A DNA stretch of 25,649 nucleotides from a virus. Below, in pieces: positions 7,945 to 14,093 of this stretch. Every line of letters starts with the position of its first letter. The stretch's first letter is position 1. Location: IMG/VR virus record IMGVR_UViG_3300032246_000638, positions 1 to 25,649 of that record. One strand, given 5' to 3'. Under the pieces are notes generated by a model. It worked only from the letters and a program-made list of their open reading frames with translations. It ran no database searches and had not been told where the DNA came from. The position numbers and the translations under genes are program-made.

Positions 7945-8443
7945 AGATGCAATAGCAAACAACAGTAAAACTTACGTTGGAAGCCCTTGCAGAAACTGCA
8001 ATGAAACCTTGCGCTATACAAACGGAAATAGCTGTTTACATTGCATGCGTGTTCGGGTCAGGTCTAAAGCTAAAAAAGATTACGATAAAAAATATCATTT
8101 AGCTAACGCAGAAAAGAAAATGCGCGTTACTAAAGAATGGATAAAAGCTAACCCAGATAAAAGAGCTGCAATTACTTTTAATTATGACGCTAGACGTCGT
8201 ACTAATAAAAAAGACGGGGTTAAACCTAAAGATTTATTAGCCTGGGTTAACGCACAGAAAAAGATTTGTTATTGGTGTGACTGTCAATGTGAAGATTCAT
8301 TTCATATTGACCACTATGAAGCGTTATCAAAAGGCGGTAAGCATGCCCTTGATAATTTAGTCATAGCTTGTCCAGCATGTAACCTCAAAAAGAACGCAAA
8401 AGACCCTTATGAATTTGCGCGTAGTAAAGGTAAACTTTTTTAA
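7922..8443 (+). CDS. HNH endonuclease
   Basis: This encodes 173 residues. ATG 7922 is preferred to the TTG immediately before it. An N-terminal zinc-ribbon pair is seen (CRNC near residues 20-23 and CLHC near 37-40), followed by a Lys/Arg-rich helical linker (VRVRSKAKKDYDKKYH). The HNH core is at the C terminus: CYWCDCQC, then HIDHYEALSKGG, then LDNLVIACPACNLKKNAKDP. The H-N-H residues and the CxxC knuckles are all present, so the nuclease should be functional. The gene follows the metallophosphoesterase with a 23-base overlap. It may be a homing-type nuclease or take part in DNA processing. Its position away from the terminase genes argues against the HNH that assists packaging in some siphoviruses, but does not exclude it. 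Confidence 0.85.
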   Translation: MKALQTRKDAIANNSKTYVGSPCRNCNETLRYTNGNSCLHCMRVRVRSKAKKDYDKKYHLANAEKKMRVTKEWIKANPDKRAAITFNYDARRRTNKKDGVKPKDLLAWVNAQKKICYWCDCQCEDSFHIDHYEALSKGGKHALDNLVIACPACNLKKNAKDPYEFARSKGKLF

Positions 8444-8464
8444 CTCTGATATGCTGAGGTAACT

Positions 8465-8638
8465 ATGTCTGAACGCACACCTGAAGAAATTTGTGAGGAC
8501 CTTCTAGGCCAAACAATTGAAGAAATCGAAGTTGATTATGATACTGAACTAATCACAATCACCACTAACATGGGCAGAATTGAATTTAGTGGTGACGGAT
8601 TAGAGATGTATGTCGAAACTGACGAATATGACTCTTAA
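8465..8638 (+). CDS. Small acidic protein, unknown
   Basis: This encodes 57 residues and starts at ATG 8465, with TGAGG (8454-8458) six bases upstream. It is strongly acidic (SERTPEEICEDLLGQTIEEI, then a beta-prone ELITITTNMGRIEFSG, then ETDEYDS at the end). No domain is recognised. The short alternating strands suggest a small beta sheet after one helix. It is the last plus-strand gene before the convergent terminator region, and a hairpin starts three bases after its stop. Acidic small phage proteins sometimes act as inhibitors or DNA mimics, but nothing here proves that. Confidence 0.7.
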   Translation: MSERTPEEICEDLLGQTIEEIEVDYDTELITITTNMGRIEFSGDGLEMYVETDEYDS

Positions 8639-8640
8639 AA

Positions 8641-8668
8641 CGATTTTTTATTAAAATCGGTAGATTTT
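8641..8668 (+). terminator. Probable terminator after the rightward lysis/HNH operon
   Basis: The stem CGATTTT (8641-8647) pairs with AAAATCG (8653-8659) over a TTATT loop, and is followed by a T-rich stretch ending near 8668. The hairpin starts three bases after the stop of the preceding gene. It is AT-rich and so only moderately strong. Confidence 0.5.
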
Positions 8669-8694
8669 TGGCCGCTGTAATCGACGTATAACGC

Positions 8695-8759
8695 GAGAAA
8701 AGAGTGGGGTTAAGGCTACCATAGCCCCACACATGCTAAACCCTGCCAAAAAAGCAGGG
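8695..8759 (-). terminator. Terminator hairpins for the leftward early operon
   Basis: Two inverted repeats lie between the convergent operons. CCCTGC (8741-8746) pairs with GCAGGG (8754-8759), and GTGGGG (8704-8709) pairs with CCCCAC (8725-8730) with a weaker inner CTA/TAG stem. Read on the minus strand, the second hairpin is followed by TCTTTTCTC, as expected for an intrinsic terminator of the minus operon. The 139 bases from 8639 to 8777 hold no gene that I can support. Confidence 0.5.
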
Positions 8760-8777
8760 AAGTAGCAAATCGCGTAT

Positions 8778-8945
8778 TCAGTCAAAGTTAATGCGTAATT
8801 CATCAATATCTACCTCTATTTCACGGTCATTTGGCATTTTTACCATAGCAGTAGTGGGAAAGTGACCTGACCTTAGCACTTCAACGACACATTCACCTTT
8901 ATCCCACCAACACCATTTTTGTAGCTGCACTTTTTGATCTCTCAT
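8778..8945 (-). CDS. Small phage protein, unknown
   Basis: This encodes 55 residues. The ATG (8943-8945 complement) is two bases after the stop of the upstream winged-helix gene, and the ribosome binding site GGGGTGG lies inside that gene's last codons, so the two are probably coupled. The protein has a Trp/Cys-rich start (LQKWCWWDKGECVVEVLRSG), then beta-prone segments and an acidic end (REIEVDIDELRINFD). No family is recognised. It is the last gene of the leftward early operon and is followed by the hairpins at 8695-8759. Confidence 0.7.
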   Translation of the reverse strand: MRDQKVQLQKWCWWDKGECVVEVLRSGHFPTTAMVKMPNDREIEVDIDELRINFD

Positions 8946-8947
8946 TT

Positions 8948-9388
8948 TTACCACCCCAACTGATTAAAGCCACTAGAAATACTCACCGTGGTATGTTTAC
9001 GTGTTTTCTTTGGTGACGCAATCGGGTAGTCTAATAAACGATAAACACCTGGCGGATCTTCTTCGCGTTTTCTTTTTGTAGCAATTGATCCAGCAAATCG
9101 TTGTACTGTCTCTTTAGCTAACTGTTCTACAGTCTTAATTTTGAACGGCATATCAGGGTTAGCATAATACTGTGACACCATGATAGCTTTAAGTCTATGT
9201 TCTAGGACTTTATCTTTATGTAGCTTGACGTAGCCTTTATCAATCAAGCGATGTAGATGGTTGCTCAACTGATCTTTACCTAAGTTAAACGCATCCATCA
9301 GCATACGACGTGTCTGAGGCTTTTCTGCCATAAGATTATACATTGATTCTTTTAACCGTTCATACTTTAACTGTTGTTCATAGCTCAT
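8948..9388 (-). CDS. Winged-helix DNA-binding protein, possible regulator
   Basis: This encodes 146 residues. Residues about 10-62 read as a winged helix: LKESMYNLMAEKP, then TRRMLMDAFNLGKDQLSNHLHRLIDKGYVKLHKDK, where the second helix plus LIDKGYVKL wing is characteristic. The rest is basic (ATKRKREEDPPGVYR, then SPKKTRKHTTVS) with no recognised domain. The start overlaps the DUF3310-type gene as ATGA. A phage transcription regulator that binds one of the repeat arrays in this window is a reasonable idea, but the target cannot be read from the sequence. Confidence 0.7.
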   Translation of the reverse strand: MSYEQQLKYERLKESMYNLMAEKPQTRRMLMDAFNLGKDQLSNHLHRLIDKGYVKLHKDKVLEHRLKAIMVSQYYANPDMPFKIKTVEQLAKETVQRFAGSIATKRKREEDPPGVYRLLDYPIASPKKTRKHTTVSISSGFNQLGW

Positions 9389-9693
9389 TTTATATCCTTA
9401 TATCTAGTCGCTAAGATTAGTTGACAATAATGTATGGCCTTACGTATATCTTCAGCGCCATTCTTAGCAATATGACGTGTAATGTACTTGATTACGTTGC
9501 CCTCTAAAAAACCTAGTCGGTTAGCCGTGATGTATTCTACTGGCTGAATAATCATGTCTTTGTAGTGTGATCCGCCCTCTTGTTTATTTAGCGGACTAAC
9601 TTTTAAACTACACCACGGACACACCTCGTCCTCATACTTTTCTGCCCCGCATGAGTCACATAGCACAAACTCTCTATCTGCGCCGCTACCCAT
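9385..9693 (-). CDS. DUF3310-type protein with N-terminal zinc ribbon (T7 gp1.7-related family)
   Basis: This encodes 102 residues. The C-terminal 65 residues carry the DUF3310 signature: GGSHYKDMIIQPVEYITANR, then FLEGNVIKYITRH, then DIRKAIHYCQLIL. The family includes T7 gp1.7, which has been described as a nucleotide kinase, though most members are uncharacterised. The first 35 residues are an added zinc ribbon (CDSCGAEKYEDEVCPWC, four cysteines in two CxxC pairs). The gene overlaps both neighbours, with an 8-base overlap upstream and ATGA downstream. A role in nucleotide or DNA metabolism is inferred from family and from location in the early operon. Confidence 0.8.
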   Translation of the reverse strand: MGSGADREFVLCDSCGAEKYEDEVCPWCSLKVSPLNKQEGGSHYKDMIIQPVEYITANRLGFLEGNVIKYITRHIAKNGAEDIRKAIHYCQLILATRYKDIK

Positions 9694-9910
9694 TTTTTGC
9701 CTCTTCCTGTACTTGTGCGCCTATCTTCTCTAGCACACCGTCACTTAGTAGCGTAGTGATGTCAATCGCAGAATCAGCTAACTCAATAGCGATAATGTCA
9801 ACGTAGGTCGCTGCAGGACTGTCGCCAGTTCCTAGCGGATCGCGTTCAACTTCTACATCTGCATAGACATCTAACTCGATGCCATAAACTTTTACCGTGT
9901 ATAAACCCAT
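9686..9910 (-). CDS. Small acidic phage protein, unknown
   Basis: This encodes 74 residues from ATG 9910. I choose this start because GGAG lies about 12 bases upstream and it leaves only a modest overlap with the upstream gene. An ATG at 9928 would add six residues (MEKINI) but has no visible ribosome binding site. The N terminus is beta-rich (GLYTVKVYGIELDVYADVEVERDPLG), and the middle and end form an acidic helix-strand region (YVDIIAIELADSAIDITTLL). Similar small proteins occur in early operons of many phages, but I know of no function. It overlaps the DUF3310-type gene by 8 bases. Confidence 0.65.
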   Translation of the reverse strand: MGLYTVKVYGIELDVYADVEVERDPLGTGDSPAATYVDIIAIELADSAIDITTLLSDGVLEKIGAQVQEEAKNG

Positions 9911-10032
9911 GATGTTAATTTTCTCCATAATTTAGTTAAATAACTTGGCTCGTCATCAAACGGAATCCAAGGCGTAGGGTCTATATGACCGAACTTAAAG
10001 TTTTGCTCACTCCAAATCTCACGATTGTTCAT
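9892..10032 (-). CDS. Small phage protein, unknown (46 aa)
   Basis: This encodes 46 residues. Its ATG overlaps the upstream stop as ATGA (10029-10032), which strongly supports a coupled real gene. The protein is rich in Trp, Pro and Asp (NREIWSEQNFKFGHIDPTPW, then IPFDDEPSYL) and ends in a basic helix-like tail. The 3' end overlaps the next gene by about 19 bases, or 37 if that gene starts at 9928. No family is recognised. Confidence 0.6.
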   Translation of the reverse strand: MNNREIWSEQNFKFGHIDPTPWIPFDDEPSYLTKLWRKLTSWVYTR

Positions 10033-10223
10033 GGGCGTACTGCTCCTTTCAATATCTCTACACGCTCACGTGCAGCGCGTAAGATAGTGTAGCGTTGATG
10101 TAAACGTTGTAGCATAGAGATACGCTTCTCGCCTTCACGCTCGTTTTCTAACAAAGCTAACACTTCATCCTCGCTTAACGTAGTAAGCTGCGCATTAAGT
10201 GATCGCCAATTCAATCTAGTCAT
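10029..10223 (-). CDS. Small helical phage protein, unknown (64 aa)
   Basis: This encodes 64 residues that are helical and basic: NWRSLNAQLTTLSEDEVLAL, then LENEREGEKRISMLQRLHQR, then ILRAARERVEILKG. It resembles a small protein that I recognise from early operons of other tailed phages, but it has no assigned function. The Leu/Arg/Glu spacing would allow a two- or three-helix bundle. The start overlaps the upstream stop as TAATG and the stop overlaps the next start as ATGA. Confidence 0.7.
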   Translation of the reverse strand: MTRLNWRSLNAQLTTLSEDEVLALLENEREGEKRISMLQRLHQRYTILRAARERVEILKGAVRP

Positions 10224-10378
10224 TAGTAAACCTTTCCAGAAAACACATGTATGGTACCGCCAACATCTTTTACTTCTACTGTACAGCCGTATCGGTCTTT
10301 GTTAATCAATACGACTGTATATGCGCCCACTATAAAGCTTAAAAATAGGCATGTCAAGAATATCTTTACATCATTCAT
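10223..10378 (-). CDS. Small membrane-anchored protein (51 aa)
   Basis: This encodes 51 residues. It starts at a TAATG overlap with the upstream gene and ends at a TAATG overlap with the downstream gene, so it is tied into the chain on both sides. Residues about 6-26 are hydrophobic (IFLTCLFLSFIVGAYTVVLI) and form one membrane helix or signal anchor. The remaining 25 residues (NKDRYGCTVEVKDVGGTIHV and on) form a small beta-prone domain. No family is recognised. A membrane location is the only property that can be supported. Confidence 0.65.
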   Translation of the reverse strand: MNDVKIFLTCLFLSFIVGAYTVVLINKDRYGCTVEVKDVGGTIHVFSGKVY

Positions 10379-10650
10379 TATGCGTCCTTACTATTGTCTG
10401 GATATTCGTCTAAATCGTTGTATAACTTAATCTCATAGTTATCCACAATAATGTCGTCATCAAAGTTAATATCCCTTGCTGTGCAGAGCTTACATTCTTG
10501 CGCTGGTTGTTCATCAGGCACATATTCAATACCTAAATCATCACCACATCTTTTACATATCAACACATAATCTTGCGCTGGTTGTTCTAGTGCTTCTTTG
10601 CAAGCTTCAAGTGCTTTAATCGCTAGTTTTAATGCTTCGTCTTTAGTCAT
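10378..10650 (-). CDS. Small phage protein with CxxC pairs, unknown
   Basis: This encodes 90 residues. The N-terminal helix (TKDEALKLAIKALEACKEAL) is followed by two copies of an EQPAQ element and two CxxC pairs (CKRCGDDLG and CKLCTARD). The pairs could bind one zinc ion. The tail is very acidic (DINFDDDIIVDNYEIKLYND). The combination of a DEALKLA-type helix with EQPA repeats is common in small proteins of tailed phages, with no known function. It overlaps the SNF2-like helicase stop by 4 bases. Confidence 0.65.
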   Translation of the reverse strand: MTKDEALKLAIKALEACKEALEQPAQDYVLICKRCGDDLGIEYVPDEQPAQECKLCTARDINFDDDIIVDNYEIKLYNDLDEYPDNSKDA

Positions 10651-11948
10651 GTTAATTCTTCCATAGCAATATCAGAAATAGCCCGTTTGTCATGCAGGGC
10701 TGCCCATATACGTTCGTCAACAGTTTTATTTGTCAACATCACGTAACACCATACATCATGCTTTTGTCCGCTACGGTGTAAACGGCCTATCGTCTGCTCA
10801 TAAAGCTCAAGGCTCCAGGGCAACGATAGGAATACAATCTTACTGCCACCATGCTGTAAGTTAAGGCCGTGACCTGCAGACTTAGGATGCACTAGCAATA
10901 GTTCTACTTTGCCATCGTTCCAACGGGAGATGGCGTTGTCATCATCTAGCGTTACAGCCTTCGGATAACGTCGTTTAAGTTCTGCTAACTCCTCTTTAAA
11001 TGCGTATGCAATGATGGTGTTAGCGTGTTGATTCTCTTCTAACAGTTCGTCAAGCCGATCAAACTTATGCTTACTAAACCATGTCGGTACGGTATCCGCG
11101 TCATAAATAAAACCTGACGCCATCTGCTGTAGCTTAGATGTAACCACGGCAGCGTTAACTGCAGCGATCTGTGTGTTACCGAACTGAACAACAAAGTCTT
11201 TCTTCATCTTCTCATACGGCAGTCTGTCGTCCATGTCACAACGTAACTCTACTGTGTGCAGTAGTGGCAGTTTGTCTTTATACTCGCCAGCATCTAGCAC
11301 AAAGGTGGCAGGCTTAATAATCTCCATGACCTGCTCAAGTGCGTTAGGTCTTGGCACCCAGTCACCATATTCTTTATTGATTAAGATAAAGTGCTGTTGC
11401 ATAAACGCACCCTTGCTACGCCCTAATATAGATTGATCCACAATCTTACATTGACCGAACACGTCCTCTAGGCCGTTGCTAGTAAAGCTACCTGTCAAGC
11501 CCCAGCGTATGTTGATCTTGTCTAATAGTTTTGACAGCGCCTTAAAACGTGCGCCTGACGGATTCTTTAACCTAGTTAACTCATCGAACACAATGCCGTC
11601 AATGCCGTTCAAATTATGTATAGACTGCAAATTATCATAGTTCAGCACCACAATATCTGCGTCAGACGCAAATGCTGCGTCACGATGCTTAGGCGTACCG
11701 ACAGCCACAACGAGCTTAAGCTTAGGCGCCCACTTCGGTTGCTCGACAGGCCACACGTCAATACAGACACGCTTAGGGGCTAACACTAAGAAGCGTGTCA
11801 CTACCTCAGCCTCGATAGCGTCTTGCATGGCGGTGAGCGTGATAGCGGTCTTGCCTGCACCAACTGGCGCTAAGATCATGGCACGATCATGCTCGTACAG
11901 GAAGTCAGCCGCCGTGTCTTGATAGGGTCGTAGCTTTAGCCCACTCAT
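10647..11948 (-). CDS. SNF2-like DEAD/DEAH-box helicase
   Basis: This encodes 433 residues. Superfamily 2 motifs appear in order: Q-like LRPYQDTAADFL near 6-17, Walker A APVGAGKTA at 27-35, VLAPKRV (Ia), VFDELTRLKNP (II, DELT at about 122-125), GLTGSFTSN (III) near 150, then in the C-terminal RecA domain HGLNLQ (V, about 360) and QTIGRLHRSGQ (VI, about 385-395). The RLHRSGQ form is typical of SNF2-type translocases. It is short and minimal, without accessory domains. The VRR-NUC gene immediately upstream overlaps it by 44 bases. That pair recurs in many phages and suggests a role in replication or recombination intermediates. Confidence 0.9.
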   Translation of the reverse strand: MSGLKLRPYQDTAADFLYEHDRAMILAPVGAGKTAITLTAMQDAIEAEVVTRFLVLAPKRVCIDVWPVEQPKWAPKLKLVVAVGTPKHRDAAFASDADIVVLNYDNLQSIHNLNGIDGIVFDELTRLKNPSGARFKALSKLLDKINIRWGLTGSFTSNGLEDVFGQCKIVDQSILGRSKGAFMQQHFILINKEYGDWVPRPNALEQVMEIIKPATFVLDAGEYKDKLPLLHTVELRCDMDDRLPYEKMKKDFVVQFGNTQIAAVNAAVVTSKLQQMASGFIYDADTVPTWFSKHKFDRLDELLEENQHANTIIAYAFKEELAELKRRYPKAVTLDDDNAISRWNDGKVELLLVHPKSAGHGLNLQHGGSKIVFLSLPWSLELYEQTIGRLHRSGQKHDVWCYVMLTNKTVDERIWAALHDKRAISDIAMEELT

Positions 11949-12204
11949 CTATATCATCCTTATTCCATAAACATGCGTAATGTTGATTGAGCCTCTGCAT
12001 GTCAGACGCAAATAGTTTTTGCAGCTCTGACAGCTTTCCGCCCTCTGTTTTTATTTCCACAAACCATGTTTGACCGTTAGGCAGACAGGCTACACGATCA
12101 GCCACACCCCGATGCGCTGGCGATGTGAACTTGTAGCTCTTGCCACCTAACTGCTCGACTACTTTTTTAAAGTATGCTTCAACTTGTTTTTCTAACATAA
12201 GCAC
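11905..12204 (-). CDS. VRR-NUC domain nuclease
   Basis: This encodes 99 residues from GTG 12204, or 97 from ATG 12198. VRR-NUC features are plain: KSYKFTSPAHRGVADRVACL with the RGVADR motif, then TWFVEIKTEGGKLSELQKLF containing the E-x-K of the PD-(D/E)XK fold and the final GGKLS..Q motif. The domain fills the protein, as in other phage stand-alone VRR-NUC enzymes. These are structure-selective or Holliday-junction-type nucleases. It is the first gene of the leftward early operon. A TTGACA promoter lies at 12233-12228 on the minus strand. If its -10 is correct, transcription would begin almost at ATG 12198, which would make the mRNA leaderless. Confidence 0.88.
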   Translation of the reverse strand: MLMLEKQVEAYFKKVVEQLGGKSYKFTSPAHRGVADRVACLPNGQTWFVEIKTEGGKLSELQKLFASDMQRLNQHYACLWNKDDIDEWAKATTLSRHGG

Positions 12205-12233
12205 ACATTACTTACCCTTTTTCTATGTGTCAA
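12205..12233 (-). promoter_or_regulatory. Leftward early promoter
   Basis: On the minus strand a perfect -35 TTGACA (12233-12228) is followed by a 17-base spacer and TAATGT (12210-12205), which matches the -10 at three of six positions. The expected start would be near 12198. Strength and exact -10 are inferred. Confidence 0.5.
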
Positions 12234-12256
12234 GCAATTTATTATTAAATTAAATG

Positions 12257-12286
12257 TTGACATACTAATTTTATGTATGCTAATCT
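12257..12286 (+). promoter_or_regulatory. Rightward early promoter
   Basis: A perfect -35 TTGACA (12257-12262) is followed by an 18-base spacer and TAATCT (12281-12286), preceded by TG as in extended -10 promoters. An inverted repeat CATAC/GTATG (12261-12265 and 12275-12279) sits in the spacer and could be an operator. A ribosome binding site AAAGGA follows before ATG 12319. Confidence 0.55.
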
Positions 12287-12318
12287 GCAAACTCAATAGG
12301 TAAATTAAAGGAAACTAA

Positions 12319-13443
12319 ATGCAACATTCTTCAGTCGTAGGCGGTTCAACCGCTAAACGTGTTATTGCCTGCCCTGGCTCAGTCGCACTCTGCGACAAGA
12401 TGCCACCACGTCCTTCTAATAAGTATGCTGATGAAGGCACCCTACTACACAATGTGATTGCAGAGATACTTGACAAAGGCCACACGCCTGAGCATTACCT
12501 TGGCACCGTGTACGAAGATCAAGTATTAACGCAAGAACTGATTGACAACAAAATCAAACCTGCGCTTGATGCGTTAGATGCGATTGACCCTGACAAACAG
12601 ATGGAGTATGCAGTCGAGACACGCGTAGGCTTTGGCGACTTTTTGCCAAACGTATTTGGCTCTACCGACTTCTTAGGTCGTATCGGTGACACAGCGTATG
12701 TATTAGACTGGAAGTTCGGTGACGGTGTAGCCGTGGAAGTAGAAGAGAACCCACAACTTATGTTTTACGCTGCGGCTGCCATGCGCACTAAAGAAGTGTC
12801 ATGGGTGTTTGATGGCGTGACCTCTATTGAAATGATTATTGTGCAACCGCCAGCCGTTAAACGCTGGACTACAAACCCTAACCGTATCAAACTGTTTGAG
12901 CAGTCATTAGCCCTTGCAGTTCGTCAGTCACAAGCACCTGACGCTAGACTTAATGCAGGCGATCATTGTCGTTGGTGTGCAGGCAAGCCTATCTGTCCTC
13001 AGATGACTGGCGCTGTTGACCGTGTGTTGCACACCAAACTTGATGCGTTGCCTGTTGAACAAATAGGTGTATACTTGCAAAACGCCGACGTAATTGAACA
13101 ATGGATCACAGACTTACGTGCGTTAGCTTTCCAAATACTAGAGGCAGGTAAACCTGTCCCAGGCTATAAGCTAGTTGCCAAACGTGCGACTAGACAATGG
13201 GTCAACGAAGAGGATGCGAAGTCTGCACTTCTTAAAGACCTACCAGAATCTGACATAATAGAGACGACGTTAATCTCACCAGCTAAAGCTGAGAAGGTGC
13301 TTAAAAAACACGGTCTTACTTTACCTGAAGGGACAGTCGTCGCTATTAGTTCAGGTAGTACGCTGGCAAACGAGGATGACCCTCGCCCAGCATTGTTGCA
13401 AATCGGACAGCAATTGACCGCTGCCCTTAATAAAATCATCTAA
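12319..13443 (+). CDS. DUF2800-type PD-(D/E)XK nuclease, probable iron-sulfur cluster
   Basis: This encodes 374 residues, with AAAGGA upstream of ATG 12319. It has a RecB/Cas4-like exonuclease layout: GTLLHNVIAEIL with His44, FGSTDFLGRI with Asp117, VLDWKFG with Asp130 and Lys132, and NPQLMFYA with Gln146. These are the catalytic residues of this fold. Cys18 (IACPGS) and the late CRWCAGKPIC (Cys217, Cys220, Cys226) match the one-plus-three cysteine pattern that holds a 4Fe-4S cluster in AddB/Cas4-type enzymes. It is the first gene of the rightward replication operon, before a probable ssDNA-binding protein and the polymerase. This order recurs in phages with DUF2800/DUF2815 pairs. The function is probably DNA end processing in replication or recombination. 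Confidence 0.85.
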   Translation: MQHSSVVGGSTAKRVIACPGSVALCDKMPPRPSNKYADEGTLLHNVIAEILDKGHTPEHYLGTVYEDQVLTQELIDNKIKPALDALDAIDPDKQMEYAVETRVGFGDFLPNVFGSTDFLGRIGDTAYVLDWKFGDGVAVEVEENPQLMFYAAAAMRTKEVSWVFDGVTSIEMIIVQPPAVKRWTTNPNRIKLFEQSLALAVRQSQAPDARLNAGDHCRWCAGKPICPQMTGAVDRVLHTKLDALPVEQIGVYLQNADVIEQWITDLRALAFQILEAGKPVPGYKLVAKRATRQWVNEEDAKSALLKDLPESDIIETTLISPAKAEKVLKKHGLTLPEGTVVAISSGSTLANEDDPRPALLQIGQQLTAALNKII

Positions 13444-13454
13444 AGGAAATTAAA

Positions 13455-14093
13455 ATGTCTAATATCGTAACTTTTTCACAAGCAAATCTACCAGCAGTAT
13501 CTTCTTTAAGCACAGCCTTACGTTCACTTGAGAACGATGTATCGCCAGCAGGCGTTGCTATTCTTAAGATGGACAAGACGGGTCATTGGGTGTTTGGTGC
13601 AGATCAAACAGAAGTCGAAGATGACGCTACATGGGCTGTCAATCCGTTCTCATTCATTCATGGCTTTATTGCATGGGGTGATGGCGACGTATTAGGTGAG
13701 AAGATGGTGTCAGTATCACAGCCGTTGCCTGAGCTTGATGGTGCGCCACCTGCAGCTAAACGCGGATGGGAGACGCAAGTAGGTCTGTCATTGAAGTGCA
13801 TCTCTGGCGAAGATAAAGGTTTAGAAGTTCGCTTCTCTACTACATCTGTCGGTGGTAAACGTGCAGTTCAAGCGTTAGCAGTAGCTATTGCTAATCAAGT
13901 AGAAGCAGATCAGACTAAACCTGTTCCTGTCATCTATTTGAAGAAAGAGCATTACCAACATAAGTCGTACGGCAAAATCTATACCCCTGTCTTTGAGATT
14001 AAAGAATGGGTTGGTATGGATGCTGAAGCTTCAGGCGAGACTGCTGAAGAAGATGCACCTGCTGAAACTACACGTCGTCGTCGTTCAACATAA
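13455..14093 (+). CDS. Probable ssDNA-binding protein (DUF2815-like position)
   Basis: This encodes 212 residues, with AAAGGAA upstream of ATG 13455. The body (about residues 30-180) is beta-rich, with aromatic and glycine spacing usual for OB-fold proteins (GHWVFGADQTEVEDDATW, then NPFSFIHGFIAWGDGDVLGE, then a YGKIYTPVFEIKEWVG end). The C-terminal tail is acidic (SGETAEEDAPAET) but finishes in a basic RRRRST. The slot between a DUF2800-type nuclease and a family A polymerase is where phage ssDNA-binding or annealing proteins are usually found. I base the call on location and shape and do not see a decisive motif. The stop shares a base with the polymerase start (TAATG). Confidence 0.6.
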   Translation: MSNIVTFSQANLPAVSSLSTALRSLENDVSPAGVAILKMDKTGHWVFGADQTEVEDDATWAVNPFSFIHGFIAWGDGDVLGEKMVSVSQPLPELDGAPPAAKRGWETQVGLSLKCISGEDKGLEVRFSTTSVGGKRAVQALAVAIANQVEADQTKPVPVIYLKKEHYQHKSYGKIYTPVFEIKEWVGMDAEASGETAEEDAPAETTRRRRST

